A stretch of DNA of 64,000 nucleotides from Burkholderia sp. 9120 (GTDB lineage Bacteria > Pseudomonadota > Gammaproteobacteria > Burkholderiales > Burkholderiaceae), in contig NZ_JQNA01000001.1 in NCBI RefSeq assembly GCF_000745015.1, positions 1,736,001-1,800,000 of the forward strand, in the 5' to 3' direction. Under the pieces are notes generated by a model. The model worked only from the letters and a program-made list of their open reading frames with translations. It did not search any database and was not told the DNA's origin. Positions 40,583-49,482 of this stretch are shown here, piece by piece. Both the position numbers and the translations under genes were made by a program. Every line of letters starts with the position of its first letter. The first letter of the stretch is position 1.

Positions 40583-41035
40583 ATGAGCAAATCCCCCAAG
40601 AATTCTCGAACCGCATCACGGCCGTGTATTGACGCGATTCAGTACGAGAAACTGGCGTTATCTGCTTTCCGGCTTGTTGAACGGCAAATAGCGCAACTGA
40701 ATACACTGTCGACGCTAGCGACTTCGATTTACCAGAACCCAGCCATCACGCTCGACGAAAGAACACGCCAGCGAACGCTACTCGGACTTTGGGTCGAAAC
40801 CGCCGAGGAATATCGTCAAGAGGTCGAGGTGGACCGTGAGTTGTACGGCATCATCGCGCTTGATTCGAAGGGTGTTCCTCAAATGCAACTTACGGCGCGC
40901 CACGCAACGGAGCTCCTGACAAAAGCCGCGCAACAGTCATCAGAGAATAGCGAGAATACTTCTGCAACCGGTTCGATTCCGAACAAGCGAGTTCGCTCGA
41001 AAACATCATCGCGGCGTCCGGTAGTTACGCACTGA
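40583..41035 (+). CDS. Unrecognised small protein between inverted repeats
   Basis: A 150-residue protein I cannot assign to a family. The ATG has GGAG seven bases upstream. Residues about 16-100 look helical and charged, with YEKLALSAFRLVERQIAQL, TLDERTRQRTLLGLWVETAEEYRQEVEVDRELYGII, possibly coiled-coil. The C-terminal 50 residues are Ser/Asn/Thr/Lys-rich and basic, suggesting a disordered or nucleic-acid-contacting tail. No signal peptide or membrane segment was seen. Codon use is less GC-biased than in neighbours. It is the only gene in the unique 1.08-kb core between two inverted repeat copies, so it may have arrived by transfer. Confidence 0.6.
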   Translation: MSKSPKNSRTASRPCIDAIQYEKLALSAFRLVERQIAQLNTLSTLATSIYQNPAITLDERTRQRTLLGLWVETAEEYRQEVEVDRELYGIIALDSKGVPQMQLTARHATELLTKAAQQSSENSENTSATGSIPNKRVRSKTSSRRPVVTH

Positions 41036-41103
41036 AAGTGACTCGCGGCAATTTCGTCGCGACGGAAAAAACCGCGATCATGAACCGCACTCGAAAACAC
41101 AGA

Positions 41104-41127
41104 CGGGCACGCCTTTTGGGGTGCCCG
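41104..41127 (+). terminator. Hairpin downstream of the small unknown gene
   Basis: CGGGCAC-G-CC / GG-G-GTGCCCG with loop TTTT and one mismatch, 70 bases after the stop codon. It is followed by ATTTG rather than a long T run, so it is a weak terminator at best. Confidence 0.4.
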
Positions 41128-41374
41128 ATTTGCTGAATGTGCATTGTCGCTTTCGGTATTAACGCAGCACAATTTCAAGCGCAGATTATTTGTCGTGTTG
41201 ATGAAGCTACACCGCTCCGACACCGGCATTTCCGGTGCGTGAGGTGCGCCCGGACTTCTGCACGCAAAGCACGTGCATTTGCGCCGAATATAAGACGCCA
41301 AGTACATTCACGGCGCTTCGTCGAGTCGAAATCGAGAGCGCTCGCTACGCAAGCGTGGCCACTATTCCAGCGGA

Positions 41375-41750
41375 CCGTTCCGGCGAGCGCGCAGCGCGAG
41401 GCGGGAGGAATGACTGCTGTGTCACGAACGCGGAATGCGCGAGAGCCCAGATTCCAGATGAGCCACTACCGCTGCTGCGCGAGGGCCCCGCTTAGCAGGG
41501 GCCGTGCATGAACAACCGCGACAGCGCGCGGAGCGCCGCCGGATGAATGACTGCTGTGTCACGAACGCGGAATGCGCGAGAGCCCAGATTCCAGATGAGC
41601 CACTACCGTGGCTGTGCGGGAGACCCGCTTAAGAATTAGCGGTGTGAGCCCGCTTTCTTTGCTTACTTTCTTTGCGGCGGCAAAGAAAGTAAGTGCCGCC
41701 TGCACAGGGCAAACGCTAATAGACCAGAAGCAAAGCAAGGAAAGGCAAAC
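41375..41750 (-). repeat. Dispersed repeat element, right copy (two units, inverted)
   Basis: This is the reverse complement of the left copy: head 41631-41750 with palindrome at 41665-41690, then one full unit (41494-41630) and one 119-base truncated unit (41375-41493) ending in the same TCGCCGGAACGG tail. Over the outer 166 bases (41585-41750 versus 39781-39946) I count three mismatches. The copy is 136 bases shorter than the left one, which is one unit. Confidence 0.88.
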
Positions 41751-41784
41751 ACCATAAAAAACACCACCAAAGCGCCGCGCAGGC

Positions 41785-41804
41785 AAAAACCCCGATTAAT
41801 CGGG
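41785..41804 (-). terminator. Terminator overlapping the mtgA stop codon
   Basis: On the minus strand CCCGA-TTAA-TCGGG is followed by GTTTTTG. The TAA stop codon of mtgA lies in the loop, so the terminator starts inside the gene. Confidence 0.75.
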
Positions 41805-42518
41805 CAATTCAGCAGCGCCCATACGCCGAGCAATAACCCTGGACCGCTGCGCCAAATACCCTGACCCTCGATGCTCATCAAAATACTTAGGCTGCGGCAG
41901 CATAACCGCCAACCTGGCCGACTGCCCGGCGGTCAGCTTACTGGCCGAAGTTTTATAATAATAATGAGCCGCGGCTTCAGCCCCATAAACCCCATTCCCC
42001 CATTCAACGGAGTTGAGATAGATTTCAAATATCCGCTGCTTATCCATCAAGGTCTCGAGCATCCAGGTAATAATAAGCTCCTGCCCCTTACGGATATAAC
42101 TCTTCTCCCGAGACAAAAACAGATTCCGCGCCAGCTGCTGAGTAATGGTGGAACCACCGCGAACAATCTTACCCTTGGCCTTATTCCGCTCCCAAGCCTG
42201 CAAAATAGCATCGGTTTCATAACCATTGTTATTAACAAAATTCGCATCTTCAGAAGCAATAATCGCCCGCTTCAGATTGTGCGAAATCTGTTCATACGGC
42301 ACCCACGTATGCTGCAAAGCCAGATCCGGCCGATCCTGCGACAACCGCCACGCATCCGACCGCATAAAAGCCGTCGAAGAAGGATTAACGGAATTCCACA
42401 CCGCAATCTGCGCGAAATAAAACGCCTGCGTCGCCAGCCACGCAATCGCCACCACCATGCCCAGATAAAACATCCATCGCACCGGACCTGGCCGGCTCAC
42501 GTGGCGCGTCGCTGTCAT
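41796..42518 (-). CDS. mtgA: Monofunctional peptidoglycan glycosyltransferase
   Basis: A 240-residue inner-membrane enzyme of the GT51 family that polymerises lipid II. There is one N-terminal membrane anchor (about residues 13-37), then the GT51 motifs [16 protein letters not shown] with the catalytic Glu, [33 protein letters not shown] and [16 protein letters not shown]. The length is normal. Codon use is odd: the C-terminal half uses many T-ending codons (TAT, GCT, GTT, CCT, GAT), unlike the GC3-rich neighbours. It lies 50 bases after aroE on the same strand, so the position itself is conserved. Confidence 0.94.
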   Translation of the reverse strand: MTATRHVSRPGPVRWMFYLGMVVAIAWLATQAFYFAQIAVWNSVNPSSTAFMRSDAWRLSQDRPDLALQHTWVPYEQISHNLKRAIIASEDANFVNNNGYETDAILQAWERNKAKGKIVRGGSTITQQLARNLFLSREKSYIRKGQELIITWMLETLMDKQRIFEIYLNSVEWGNGVYGAEAAAHYYYKTSASKLTAGQSARLAVMLPQPKYFDEHRGSGYLAQRSRVIARRMGAAELPD

Positions 42519-42568
42519 CGTGCTTCCCGTCCTCGAATCGGTGAATTCGGCAAAGTGAACCGCCCGCC

Positions 42569-43432
42569 CTACGCGTGCGATGGCGCACTCAATAACACAC
42601 GCAACTCGGCCAGCACCGGCGCGCCGTCAGGCCGCACGCCGCGCCACACGTAAAACGATTCGGCCGCCTGCTCGACCAGCATGCCCAACCCGTCCGCGCC
42701 GCGCGCACCTAACTTGCGCGCGTGCTCCATGAACACCGTCGGCTGCGCGCCGTACATCATGTCGTAAGCCAGCGTGCCGCTGCCAAACGCGCGGTCGTCG
42801 CACTCGGGCAACGACGCGTCCAGGCTGCCCGCCGTCGCGTTGACGATCACGTCGTAAGCGCCCGCCTCGATCGCTCGCGCGCTGCCGCCACTCAGACGGC
42901 ACGCGGCGTCGCGCGCGGCCTGCGCGAACTGGTCGACCAGCGCTTCAGCCTTGGCCGCCGTGCGGTTGACGATGGTCAGCGTATGCGGCGCGCGGTCCAG
43001 CATCGGCAGCACCACGCCGCGCGCGGCGCCGCCCGCGCCCAGCAACAGAATGCGCGCGCCCTTCAGCGACACGCCAAGATTCACTTCGATGTCACGCACG
43101 AGGCCGAAGCCGTCCGTGTTGTCGCCATAAACGCCGTTTGCGTCGAAACGCAAGGTGTTCACCGCGCCCGCCGCAGCCGCGCGCGGCGACAGCGTGTCGG
43201 CGAATGCATGCGCGTCGAGCTTGAACGGCACGGTCACGTTCAGACCGCGTCCGCCCGCTTCGACAAACGCGCGCACGTGCGGCACGAACGCATCCACCGG
43301 CGCCAGCAGGTGGCCGTACTCGACCGGCTCGCCGGTCTGCGCGGCAAAGCGCCCGTGGATGAACGGCGATTTGCTGTGGCCGACCGGATTGCCGATCACC
43401 GCGTAACGATCGAGAGAATCGGTCGAGTTCAT
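42569..43432 (-). CDS. aroE: Shikimate dehydrogenase
   Basis: A 287-residue NADPH-dependent enzyme of the shikimate pathway. The substrate motif is [16 protein letters not shown], the catalytic Lys is in NVTVPFK, the nucleotide loop is [15 protein letters not shown] and NRT follows; the C-terminus has [18 protein letters not shown]. Start and upstream stop overlap (ATGA), so it is translated with the RNase II-like gene. Length is typical. Confidence 0.95.
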   Translation of the reverse strand: MNSTDSLDRYAVIGNPVGHSKSPFIHGRFAAQTGEPVEYGHLLAPVDAFVPHVRAFVEAGGRGLNVTVPFKLDAHAFADTLSPRAAAAGAVNTLRFDANGVYGDNTDGFGLVRDIEVNLGVSLKGARILLLGAGGAARGVVLPMLDRAPHTLTIVNRTAAKAEALVDQFAQAARDAACRLSGGSARAIEAGAYDVIVNATAGSLDASLPECDDRAFGSGTLAYDMMYGAQPTVFMEHARKLGARGADGLGMLVEQAAESFYVWRGVRPDGAPVLAELRVLLSAPSHA

Positions 43433-45618
43433 CGTCCCGGCTCCGCGATGTGCTGATCCGCGGCGGCATTGGTGGCATTGGTGGCATTGGTGGCATTGGT
43501 GGCATTGGTGGCATCGGTTGCGTCGGTCATGCCGGCGCCATCCGCGCTTTGCGCGTCGCTGTCGCCCTCGGCGCTCGCTTCGGCACCGTCGAGGTCCGCT
43601 TCGGCCTGAGCCTCGGCTTCGCCTTCGGCGCTGTCGTCCGGCGCGTCGTTGATCTCTTCTTCGCTCTCGTCGGCTTCCTCGGCTTCTTCAGCCTCGCTAC
43701 CGCTCGTCACGGCCGGCGCGTCGAGCACGTGCAGCAGACGCACGGACGCTTCGACGGTCAATTCGTCGAGCGACATGACTTCCATCTGCAGACGCGTACC
43801 GCGTGCATGCACGCCGAGACCCGGCACATGCAGCAGCAACGGAATCTCTTCGAGGCGCACCAGATCGCCCTTCACCACCGACGCCACCACCTGCTTGCGG
43901 TTCTCCTGCTTCAACCAGCGCAAGCACCAGAAGTACTCCATGCGACGCTGGTGATCGGCATACGCGCTGTAGGTATCGTCGAAACCTTGCACGACGGCGA
44001 ACAGATCGGCGTCCTTCGGCTTGAACGGCGCGGCCAGCTTGGCGGTCACGCCATGCTGCACGCACGCGATCAATTGCCACTGATTCACCAGGTCGACGTA
44101 ACGGCGCAGCGGCGACGTGCTCCACGCGTATTGCGTGACGCCGAGGCCTTCGTGCGGCGCGGCGTTGGTCTGCATGCGGGTACGCTTCGGGCCGGTCGGC
44201 GCGCCGAACGCGCGCTGTGTGCGGTAGATGCCAGGCACGCCGTGGTCGTGCAGGTACGCGCCCCACGACGAGTTGGCGAGAATCGCCAGTTCGGCGACGA
44301 TCGTGTCGAGCGGCGAACCGCGCCGACGCGGCGTGATTGTGATGTGCTCGCCTTCCACGTAAAAATTGAAGTCGGTATTGCGCTGCACCTCGCGGCGCAG
44401 ACCGTAACCGGCGCGCGCGGCCTGGCGCTTTTCGAACAACGCCTGCGCGAACGGCCACAGCACGGCGATGTCGTCCTTGTGCGGATACTCGCCGGTGCCG
44501 GCGGCCAGCGCCTCTTCGGTGACGAGTTCGTCGAGCGTGTTGTGACGCAGATTGTTCTTCACGAACACGCGCTCGGCGCGCGTTTCGCTCGCGACGATCT
44601 CCTGGGTCTCACGGTTGACGATCACATACAGCGACAACGCCGGACGCAAGCCGCCCTCGGCCAGCGTGAACGCTTCGACGACGCTGTCGGGCAGCATGGT
44701 GATCTTGTCGCCCGGCATATAGACGGTGGACAGGCGTGTGCGAGCGATCTCGTCGACCTCGTCGCCACGCTGAATGCCGAGCGCCGGCGCGGCGATGTGC
44801 ACGCCGATCCGCAAACGGCCGTCGGCGAGATGCTCGACGGAGAACGCGTCGTCGATTTCAGTGGTGGTGATGTCGTCGATCGAGAAGGCTTGCACGTCGG
44901 CTTCCGGCAAATCTTCCGGCAAGCTGCCGACCGTGACCGGCGGAAAACCCGTGCCGTGCGGGAAAAACTCCGACAGGAATTTCGCCTCGTGCAGCGCGCG
45001 CGCCGACGGAATCGCGCCGTTGTCGAGCATCAAACGCGCCTGCGAAATGCCGCGCGCCGCAGCGGCCGCTTCGAGCGCCTTGTATTCGATCGTGTTCTTG
45101 TCAGGCTTGGTGAGCAGCCCGAGCGCCTTGCTGCCGGTGAAACCTTCCGGCAGGCGGCCAGCCTTCAGCTCGTCTTCGTAGCCCGCTTGCACCAGCGCCT
45201 GCTGACGCTTGCGCTCGAGGCCGGCCAGCGCCATCTTCAGTTGTTCCTGCGGCGCGCGCTGATACATGCCGCGGCCCTTGCGGCGGAAGTACACCGGCGA
45301 ACCATGCAGGCGCAGCACCAGAGCGGCACGCTCGATCGCACCAAAGCTTCCGCCGAAGTACTCCGCGCCCAATGCGGCGAACGGGAATTCGTCTTCCGGC
45401 GCGCACTCCCACAGGAAGTCCAGATCGATCTCCTGCGCGACGGTGTCGGCTTGTTGCATCAGCTCGGCCGCGCTCGGTTTTTCGAATTCGATCAACACGT
45501 CTTTGGCGCGCACCTTGGCACGCCGGCCGCCCGGCAACTCGACCTGAAAAGCATCGCCCTGGCGCGACAGCACGCTGCCCGCCTTGAAACTGCCCGATTC
45601 CTCGAAGAAAACGTTCAC
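43429..45618 (-). CDS. RNB-domain exoribonuclease (RNase II/VacB family)
   Basis: A 729-residue protein. The catalytic RNB domain is marked by VQAFSIDDITTTEIDDAFSVEH with clustered Asp residues, GVHIAAPALGIQRGDEVD, RLSTVYMPGDKITMLP and VTQYAWSTSPLRRYVDLVNQ. The N-terminus lacks a clear cold-shock domain and begins VFFEESGSFKAGSVLS. The C-terminal 90 residues are strongly acidic (Glu/Asp/Ala) and end in Thr-Asn-Ala repeats encoded by a 9-bp minisatellite. It degrades RNA 3' to 5'; assigning RNase II versus RNase R needs more than sequence. It is coupled to aroE. Confidence 0.9.
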   Translation of the reverse strand: MNVFFEESGSFKAGSVLSRQGDAFQVELPGGRRAKVRAKDVLIEFEKPSAAELMQQADTVAQEIDLDFLWECAPEDEFPFAALGAEYFGGSFGAIERAALVLRLHGSPVYFRRKGRGMYQRAPQEQLKMALAGLERKRQQALVQAGYEDELKAGRLPEGFTGSKALGLLTKPDKNTIEYKALEAAAAARGISQARLMLDNGAIPSARALHEAKFLSEFFPHGTGFPPVTVGSLPEDLPEADVQAFSIDDITTTEIDDAFSVEHLADGRLRIGVHIAAPALGIQRGDEVDEIARTRLSTVYMPGDKITMLPDSVVEAFTLAEGGLRPALSLYVIVNRETQEIVASETRAERVFVKNNLRHNTLDELVTEEALAAGTGEYPHKDDIAVLWPFAQALFEKRQAARAGYGLRREVQRNTDFNFYVEGEHITITPRRRGSPLDTIVAELAILANSSWGAYLHDHGVPGIYRTQRAFGAPTGPKRTRMQTNAAPHEGLGVTQYAWSTSPLRRYVDLVNQWQLIACVQHGVTAKLAAPFKPKDADLFAVVQGFDDTYSAYADHQRRMEYFWCLRWLKQENRKQVVASVVKGDLVRLEEIPLLLHVPGLGVHARGTRLQMEVMSLDELTVEASVRLLHVLDAPAVTSGSEAEEAEEADESEEEINDAPDDSAEGEAEAQAEADLDGAEASAEGDSDAQSADGAGMTDATDATNATNATNATNATNAAADQHIAEPGR
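43465..43527 (+). repeat. 9-bp minisatellite inside the RNase gene 3' end
   Basis: Five exact GGCATTGGT units, then GGCATCGGT and TGCGTCGGT. Because the period is nine, copy-number change keeps frame and only adds or removes Thr-Asn-Ala triplets near the C-terminus. Confidence 0.92.
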
Positions 45619-45809
45619 TCAATACTCTCGTTCTGACTTGCATCTGCCGGCGCGTCCGACCCGGTTCGGCGATCGGTGACTTGCGTGCGCGGCACGGCAA
45701 CGTGTTCGTGGTAGTGGATCCGCGGCGCGATGCGCGCGCCGGCGGGTTGAAGCTGGGTTGAATCCTGTTGAAACTGTTTGTGCAACGCGGCAGGCGGCTT
45801 ACTGTCGCA

Positions 45810-45867
<58 letters not shown>

Positions 45868-45874
45868 TCCAGAC

Positions 45875-46477
45875 TCAGGCGGCCTCGCGCGGCGCCGGCG
45901 GTTCGACGTCTTCCGCGCCGCAAAAGGCCAGCACCTCATCGACGTATTGCGCGAACTCGCTGATCGCGTGGTCGCTCCCTTCGATCAGCGTAGTGCGTGC
46001 GCCCGGATAGTGCGCAAGCATTTCGCGGTAGTCGAGCACTTCGTCGCCAGTGGCCGCCATCAAATAATAGCGTTCGGGCTGCGTGATCGACGCGACACCG
46101 AGCGCGCGCAGCTCGTCCAGATGATGCGGCTCGACGACGATACTGCCGCCGCCATGCCACAACGGTTGCTCGCCGAGATAGGCGCTCAGGTCGCGCTGCG
46201 GCACCACCGCCGGGTTCAACAATACCGCCGGCCAGCCGTGTTTTTCCGCCAGATACGTGGCGAAATAGCCGCCGAGCGAACTGCCGATCACCGTGACGCG
46301 CTTCGTGCCGGCCGCGGCCACCAGCGATTCGACCAGCGCCACCGTCTCAAGCGGCGACACCGGCAGCATCGGGCAGCACCATTCGTCGCTACGACCCAGT
46401 TCGACCAGACGCGCCGCCAGCACGCGCGCCTTGAACGAATTGGGCGAAGAACGGAAACCGTGCAGATAAAGAATCAC
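45875..46477 (-). CDS. yqiA: YqiA-type esterase (UPF0227, alpha/beta hydrolase)
   Basis: A 200-residue alpha/beta hydrolase. Visible features are ILYLHGFRSSPNSFKA at the N-terminus (oxyanion region), the nucleophile elbow VIGSSLGGYFATYLAE, LLNPAVVP, LMAATGDEVLDYRE with the acid residue and GSDHAISEF with the catalytic His. E. coli YqiA is an esterase of unknown physiological substrate. It overlaps the mpl stop codon by four bases (ATGA), so it is co-translated with mpl. Confidence 0.88.
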   Translation of the reverse strand: MILYLHGFRSSPNSFKARVLAARLVELGRSDEWCCPMLPVSPLETVALVESLVAAAGTKRVTVIGSSLGGYFATYLAEKHGWPAVLLNPAVVPQRDLSAYLGEQPLWHGGGSIVVEPHHLDELRALGVASITQPERYYLMAATGDEVLDYREMLAHYPGARTTLIEGSDHAISEFAQYVDEVLAFCGAEDVEPPAPREAA

Positions 46478-47868
46478 GAAGCGCCTCGCGCGGAAAGAGC
46501 GTCGAGCAGTTTCTGATGCACGCCGCCGAAGCCGCCGTTGCTCATCACCAGAATCTGGTCACCGGGGCGCGCGGCGTGAACCACGGCTTTGACCAGCGCG
46601 TCCAGATTGTCGAAAGCCTGCGCCTTGCCGCCGAGCGGCGCGAGCGCCTCGCCGAGGTTCCAGCCGAGCGCGTCGCGACCGGCGGCCGCGCCGTAGCCGA
46701 ATACGAGGTCGGCGTCGGCAAGGCTGGCCGGCAATTGCGCTTTCATCACGCCCAGCTTCATGGTGTTCGAGCGCGGCTCCAGCACGGCCAGAATCCGCGT
46801 ATTGTCGCGGCCGACGCGCGCGCGCAAGCCGGCCACGGTCGTATCGATCGCGGTGGGATGATGCGCGAAGTCGTCGTACACGGTCACGCCGTCGACGCTG
46901 CCGCGCACTTCCATGCGGCGCTTCACGTTGCGAAAGCTCGCCAGCGACTGCGCGGCCTGCGCCGGCGGCACGCCGACATGGCGCGCGGCGGCGATCGCGG
47001 CCAACGCATTCATGCGGTTATGTTCGCCCTGCACCTGCCACTCGACCACGCCGACGCGCGCGCCCTTGTGATACACGGCGAAACGCTCGTCGACCGGCAC
47101 GCCGTCTTCCGCCGGCAGGGTTTCCCAGCCGCCCTGCACGCCGAAACGCTCCACTTCGCTCCAGCAACCGCGCGTCAGCACACGCTCCAACGCGTCTTCA
47201 CGGCCGTTCGTCACAACCCGGCCGATGCCGGGCACCGTGCGGATCAGGTGATGGAACTGCGTTTCGATCGCGGCGAGATCCGGGAAGATATCAGCGTGAT
47301 CGAACTCCAGATTGTTCAGCACCGCGGTCTTGGGGCGGTAATGGACGAACTTCGAGCGCTTGTCGAAGAAGGCCGTGTCGTACTCGTCGGCCTCGATCAC
47401 GAAGAAACTCGAATCGGTCAGCCGCGCCGACACACCGAAATTCAACGGCACGCCGCCGATCAGGAAGCCCGGATTGAGGCCGGCGTCTTCGAGCAGCCAG
47501 GTCAGCATGGAACTGGTGGTGGTCTTGCCGTGCGTGCCGGCCACCGCCAGCACCCATTTGCCGTTCAGCACATGCTCGCCGAGCCACTGCGGACCGGACA
47601 CATACGGCAGGCCGCGGTCGAGAATCGCTTCCATGAGCGGGTTGCCGCGCGAGACCACGTTGCCGATCACGAACAGATCCGCGTTCAGGCCGTTCAACTG
47701 GTCGGCGTCGTAACCCTCGATCAGGCCGATGCCCTGCGCCTCGAGCTGCGTGCTCATGGGCGGATAGACGCCGGCGTCGCAGCCCGTCACGGTATGACCC
47801 GCTCCGCGCGCGAGAACCGCGAGACCGCCCATGAACGTGCCGCAGATACCGAGGATGTGGATGTGCAT
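46474..47868 (-). CDS. mpl: UDP-N-acetylmuramate:L-alanyl-gamma-D-glutamyl-meso-diaminopimelate ligase
   Basis: A 464-residue Mur-ligase-fold enzyme recycling murein tripeptide onto UDP-MurNAc. It starts MHIHILGICGTFMGGLAVLA, has the ATP loop VAGTHGKTTTSSML, the central GEHNRMNALAAIAAARH and the C-terminal VYDDFAHHPTAIDTTVAGLR. These separate Mpl from MurC. With the downstream YqiA it forms an operon. It complements AmpD, another murein-recycling enzyme encoded at the end of the window. Confidence 0.94.
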   Translation of the reverse strand: MHIHILGICGTFMGGLAVLARGAGHTVTGCDAGVYPPMSTQLEAQGIGLIEGYDADQLNGLNADLFVIGNVVSRGNPLMEAILDRGLPYVSGPQWLGEHVLNGKWVLAVAGTHGKTTTSSMLTWLLEDAGLNPGFLIGGVPLNFGVSARLTDSSFFVIEADEYDTAFFDKRSKFVHYRPKTAVLNNLEFDHADIFPDLAAIETQFHHLIRTVPGIGRVVTNGREDALERVLTRGCWSEVERFGVQGGWETLPAEDGVPVDERFAVYHKGARVGVVEWQVQGEHNRMNALAAIAAARHVGVPPAQAAQSLASFRNVKRRMEVRGSVDGVTVYDDFAHHPTAIDTTVAGLRARVGRDNTRILAVLEPRSNTMKLGVMKAQLPASLADADLVFGYGAAAGRDALGWNLGEALAPLGGKAQAFDNLDALVKAVVHAARPGDQILVMSNGGFGGVHQKLLDALSARGAS

Positions 47869-48075
47869 AAGCCTGTCGTGCCGCGCGGGCGTTTTTTGCG
47901 TGGGATGGGAGTGCAGAAGAACGGCCGGAACGATGCCGAAGCGACCGTCTGCGAAGGACGCTATTGTAACCGACGGCTCCCGATCGCCCTATGCGGGGCC
48001 GGCCGTTCGGCCAGCATCGGGGCGTAGCGCCCGGTGGCGGAAAGTCGCGCCATCAATCTCTAGTATCATTGCCGG

Positions 48076-48729
48076 ATGGTCCGCAAATCACATTTCGATC
48101 CCCTGCGCGTGCGCGAAGAAATCGCTATCGCGGCTGCCAGGATGATCGCCGAAGACGGTCTCGACTACGCCACGGCCAAGCGCAAAGCGGCCCGGCAGGT
48201 AGTCGGCGAGAGCCGTGTTGCCGGCGAATGGCTGCCCGATAACGACCAGATCGAAGAAGAAATCCGTGAATACCAGTCGCTCTTTCAGGGCGACAGTCAG
48301 CCGCTGCTGTTGCGGCGCTTCCGCCGTGTCGCGGTCGACTGGATGGAGCGACTCGCGCCGTTCAATCCGTATCTGACCGGCGCGGTGCTCGGCGGCACGG
48401 CCGGCGAGCACTCGGACGTTCACCTGCAGGTGTTCTGCGACAACCCGAAAGAAGTCGCGATCTACTTCCTGAACGCCAACATCCAGTACGACGTCTCCGA
48501 AACGCGGCATTTCGCCGGACGCGGCTACGTCGAAACGCTGAGCTTCCTGTGGCGTCCGGCAAACGAAGGGCGCGAGGCGGAGCCGGTCGGCATCCACGTC
48601 GCGCTTTACGAAACCGACGACCTGCGCGGCGCGGTGCGCGCCGACGCACGCGGCCGCACAGCCCGGGCCAATCTGCAAGCGGTTCAAGCGTTGCTCACCA
48701 GCAGCGAAGCTACCCCTTCTACTAATTAG
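48076..48729 (+). CDS. Conserved hypothetical protein with nucleotidyltransferase-like segment
   Basis: A 217-residue protein without a name I can support. An N-terminal helical part (DPLRVREEIAIAAARMIAEDGLDYATAKRKAARQVVGES) is followed by a region LTGAVLGGTAGEHSDVHLQVFCDNPKEVAIYF, whose G(G/S)-x(n)-SD(V)HL pattern resembles the GS...DxD core of minimal nucleotidyltransferases. The second part of the metal site is not certain. No signal peptide. It is divergent from mpl; the ATG follows a TAGTATCAT element closely, so the leader is very short. It precedes a TlpA-like gene by 10 bases. Confidence 0.75.
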   Translation: MVRKSHFDPLRVREEIAIAAARMIAEDGLDYATAKRKAARQVVGESRVAGEWLPDNDQIEEEIREYQSLFQGDSQPLLLRRFRRVAVDWMERLAPFNPYLTGAVLGGTAGEHSDVHLQVFCDNPKEVAIYFLNANIQYDVSETRHFAGRGYVETLSFLWRPANEGREAEPVGIHVALYETDDLRGAVRADARGRTARANLQAVQALLTSSEATPSTN

Positions 48730-48739
48730 ACTGATAACC

Positions 48740-49288
48740 ATGAATACGAGACGGATTCTGACAGGCGCGCTCGTCGCGATCGTTGCCGCCTGCGGCGGCG
48801 TGCTGGCCAATCACTGGTTCAGCGGCGACAGCGAAGTCGCCCACGCTGCGCAAACCACAGTCGCGCCGAGCGCGGTCGAACAACTGTGGGCCGCGCCGGT
48901 CACCACCGTCGACGGCAAGCCGCAGTCGCTAAGTTTGCTGAAAGGGCACCCAATCGTCGTCAACTTCTGGGCGTCGTGGTGTGGCCCCTGCGTCGAGGAA
49001 ATGCCGGCGCTGTCGCAACTTCAGCGCGATTACGCGAAGAAAGGCATCCAATTCGTTGGACTTGGCGTCGATTCGGAGAAAAACGTCCAGGCGTTCCTGC
49101 AAAAGGTGAAGGTGGCGTACCCGATCTACATTACCGGCTTTGGCGGCGCCGACCTGGCGCGGGCCTTCGGCAACAACGCGGGCGGCCTGCCGTTCACCGT
49201 GGTGATCGACGCCAAAGGCAATGTGCGCTCGACAAAATTAGGCCAAATCAACCCGGAAGCGCTCCGGCAGACCCTCGACGCGCTTTAA
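48740..49288 (+). CDS. TlpA-family thiol:disulfide oxidoreductase
   Basis: A 182-residue exported thioredoxin-fold protein. There is an N-terminal membrane anchor or signal (LTGALVAIVAACGGVLA), the redox site FWASWCGPCVEEMP (Cys81 and Cys84) and the cis-Pro loop GGLPFTVVIDAKGNV. It probably reduces periplasmic disulfides, for example in cytochrome c maturation, as in TlpA/ResA. It starts 10 bases after the previous gene, so co-transcription is likely. Confidence 0.9.
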   Translation: MNTRRILTGALVAIVAACGGVLANHWFSGDSEVAHAAQTTVAPSAVEQLWAAPVTTVDGKPQSLSLLKGHPIVVNFWASWCGPCVEEMPALSQLQRDYAKKGIQFVGLGVDSEKNVQAFLQKVKVAYPIYITGFGGADLARAFGNNAGGLPFTVVIDAKGNVRSTKLGQINPEALRQTLDAL

Positions 49289-49482
49289 ATTTCACATTCT
49301 TTTAACGCTCGATTCCTGCCGGTACGCGCAAAAATACGCGCAAATCGCATGAATTTGAGAGAAGATGGGCGCCCGGCGCGACGGCAAATCGCCGCCCGCG
49401 CCGCTCGTTACGTGCGGGAAACTAGACAAGTTTCTCTAATCAGCGCTAAAGTGCGCCCAATTCCACGGAAAAAGAAGCGACC

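Noticed and set aside
39781..41750. CRISPR array
   Set aside because: Units are 136-137 bp with no short spacers and no cas genes; this is a tandem unit inside a dispersed element.
39781..41750. Insertion sequence or integron cassette
   Set aside because: No transposase, integrase or attC-like site was found, and no target-site duplication at the element ends could be recognised.
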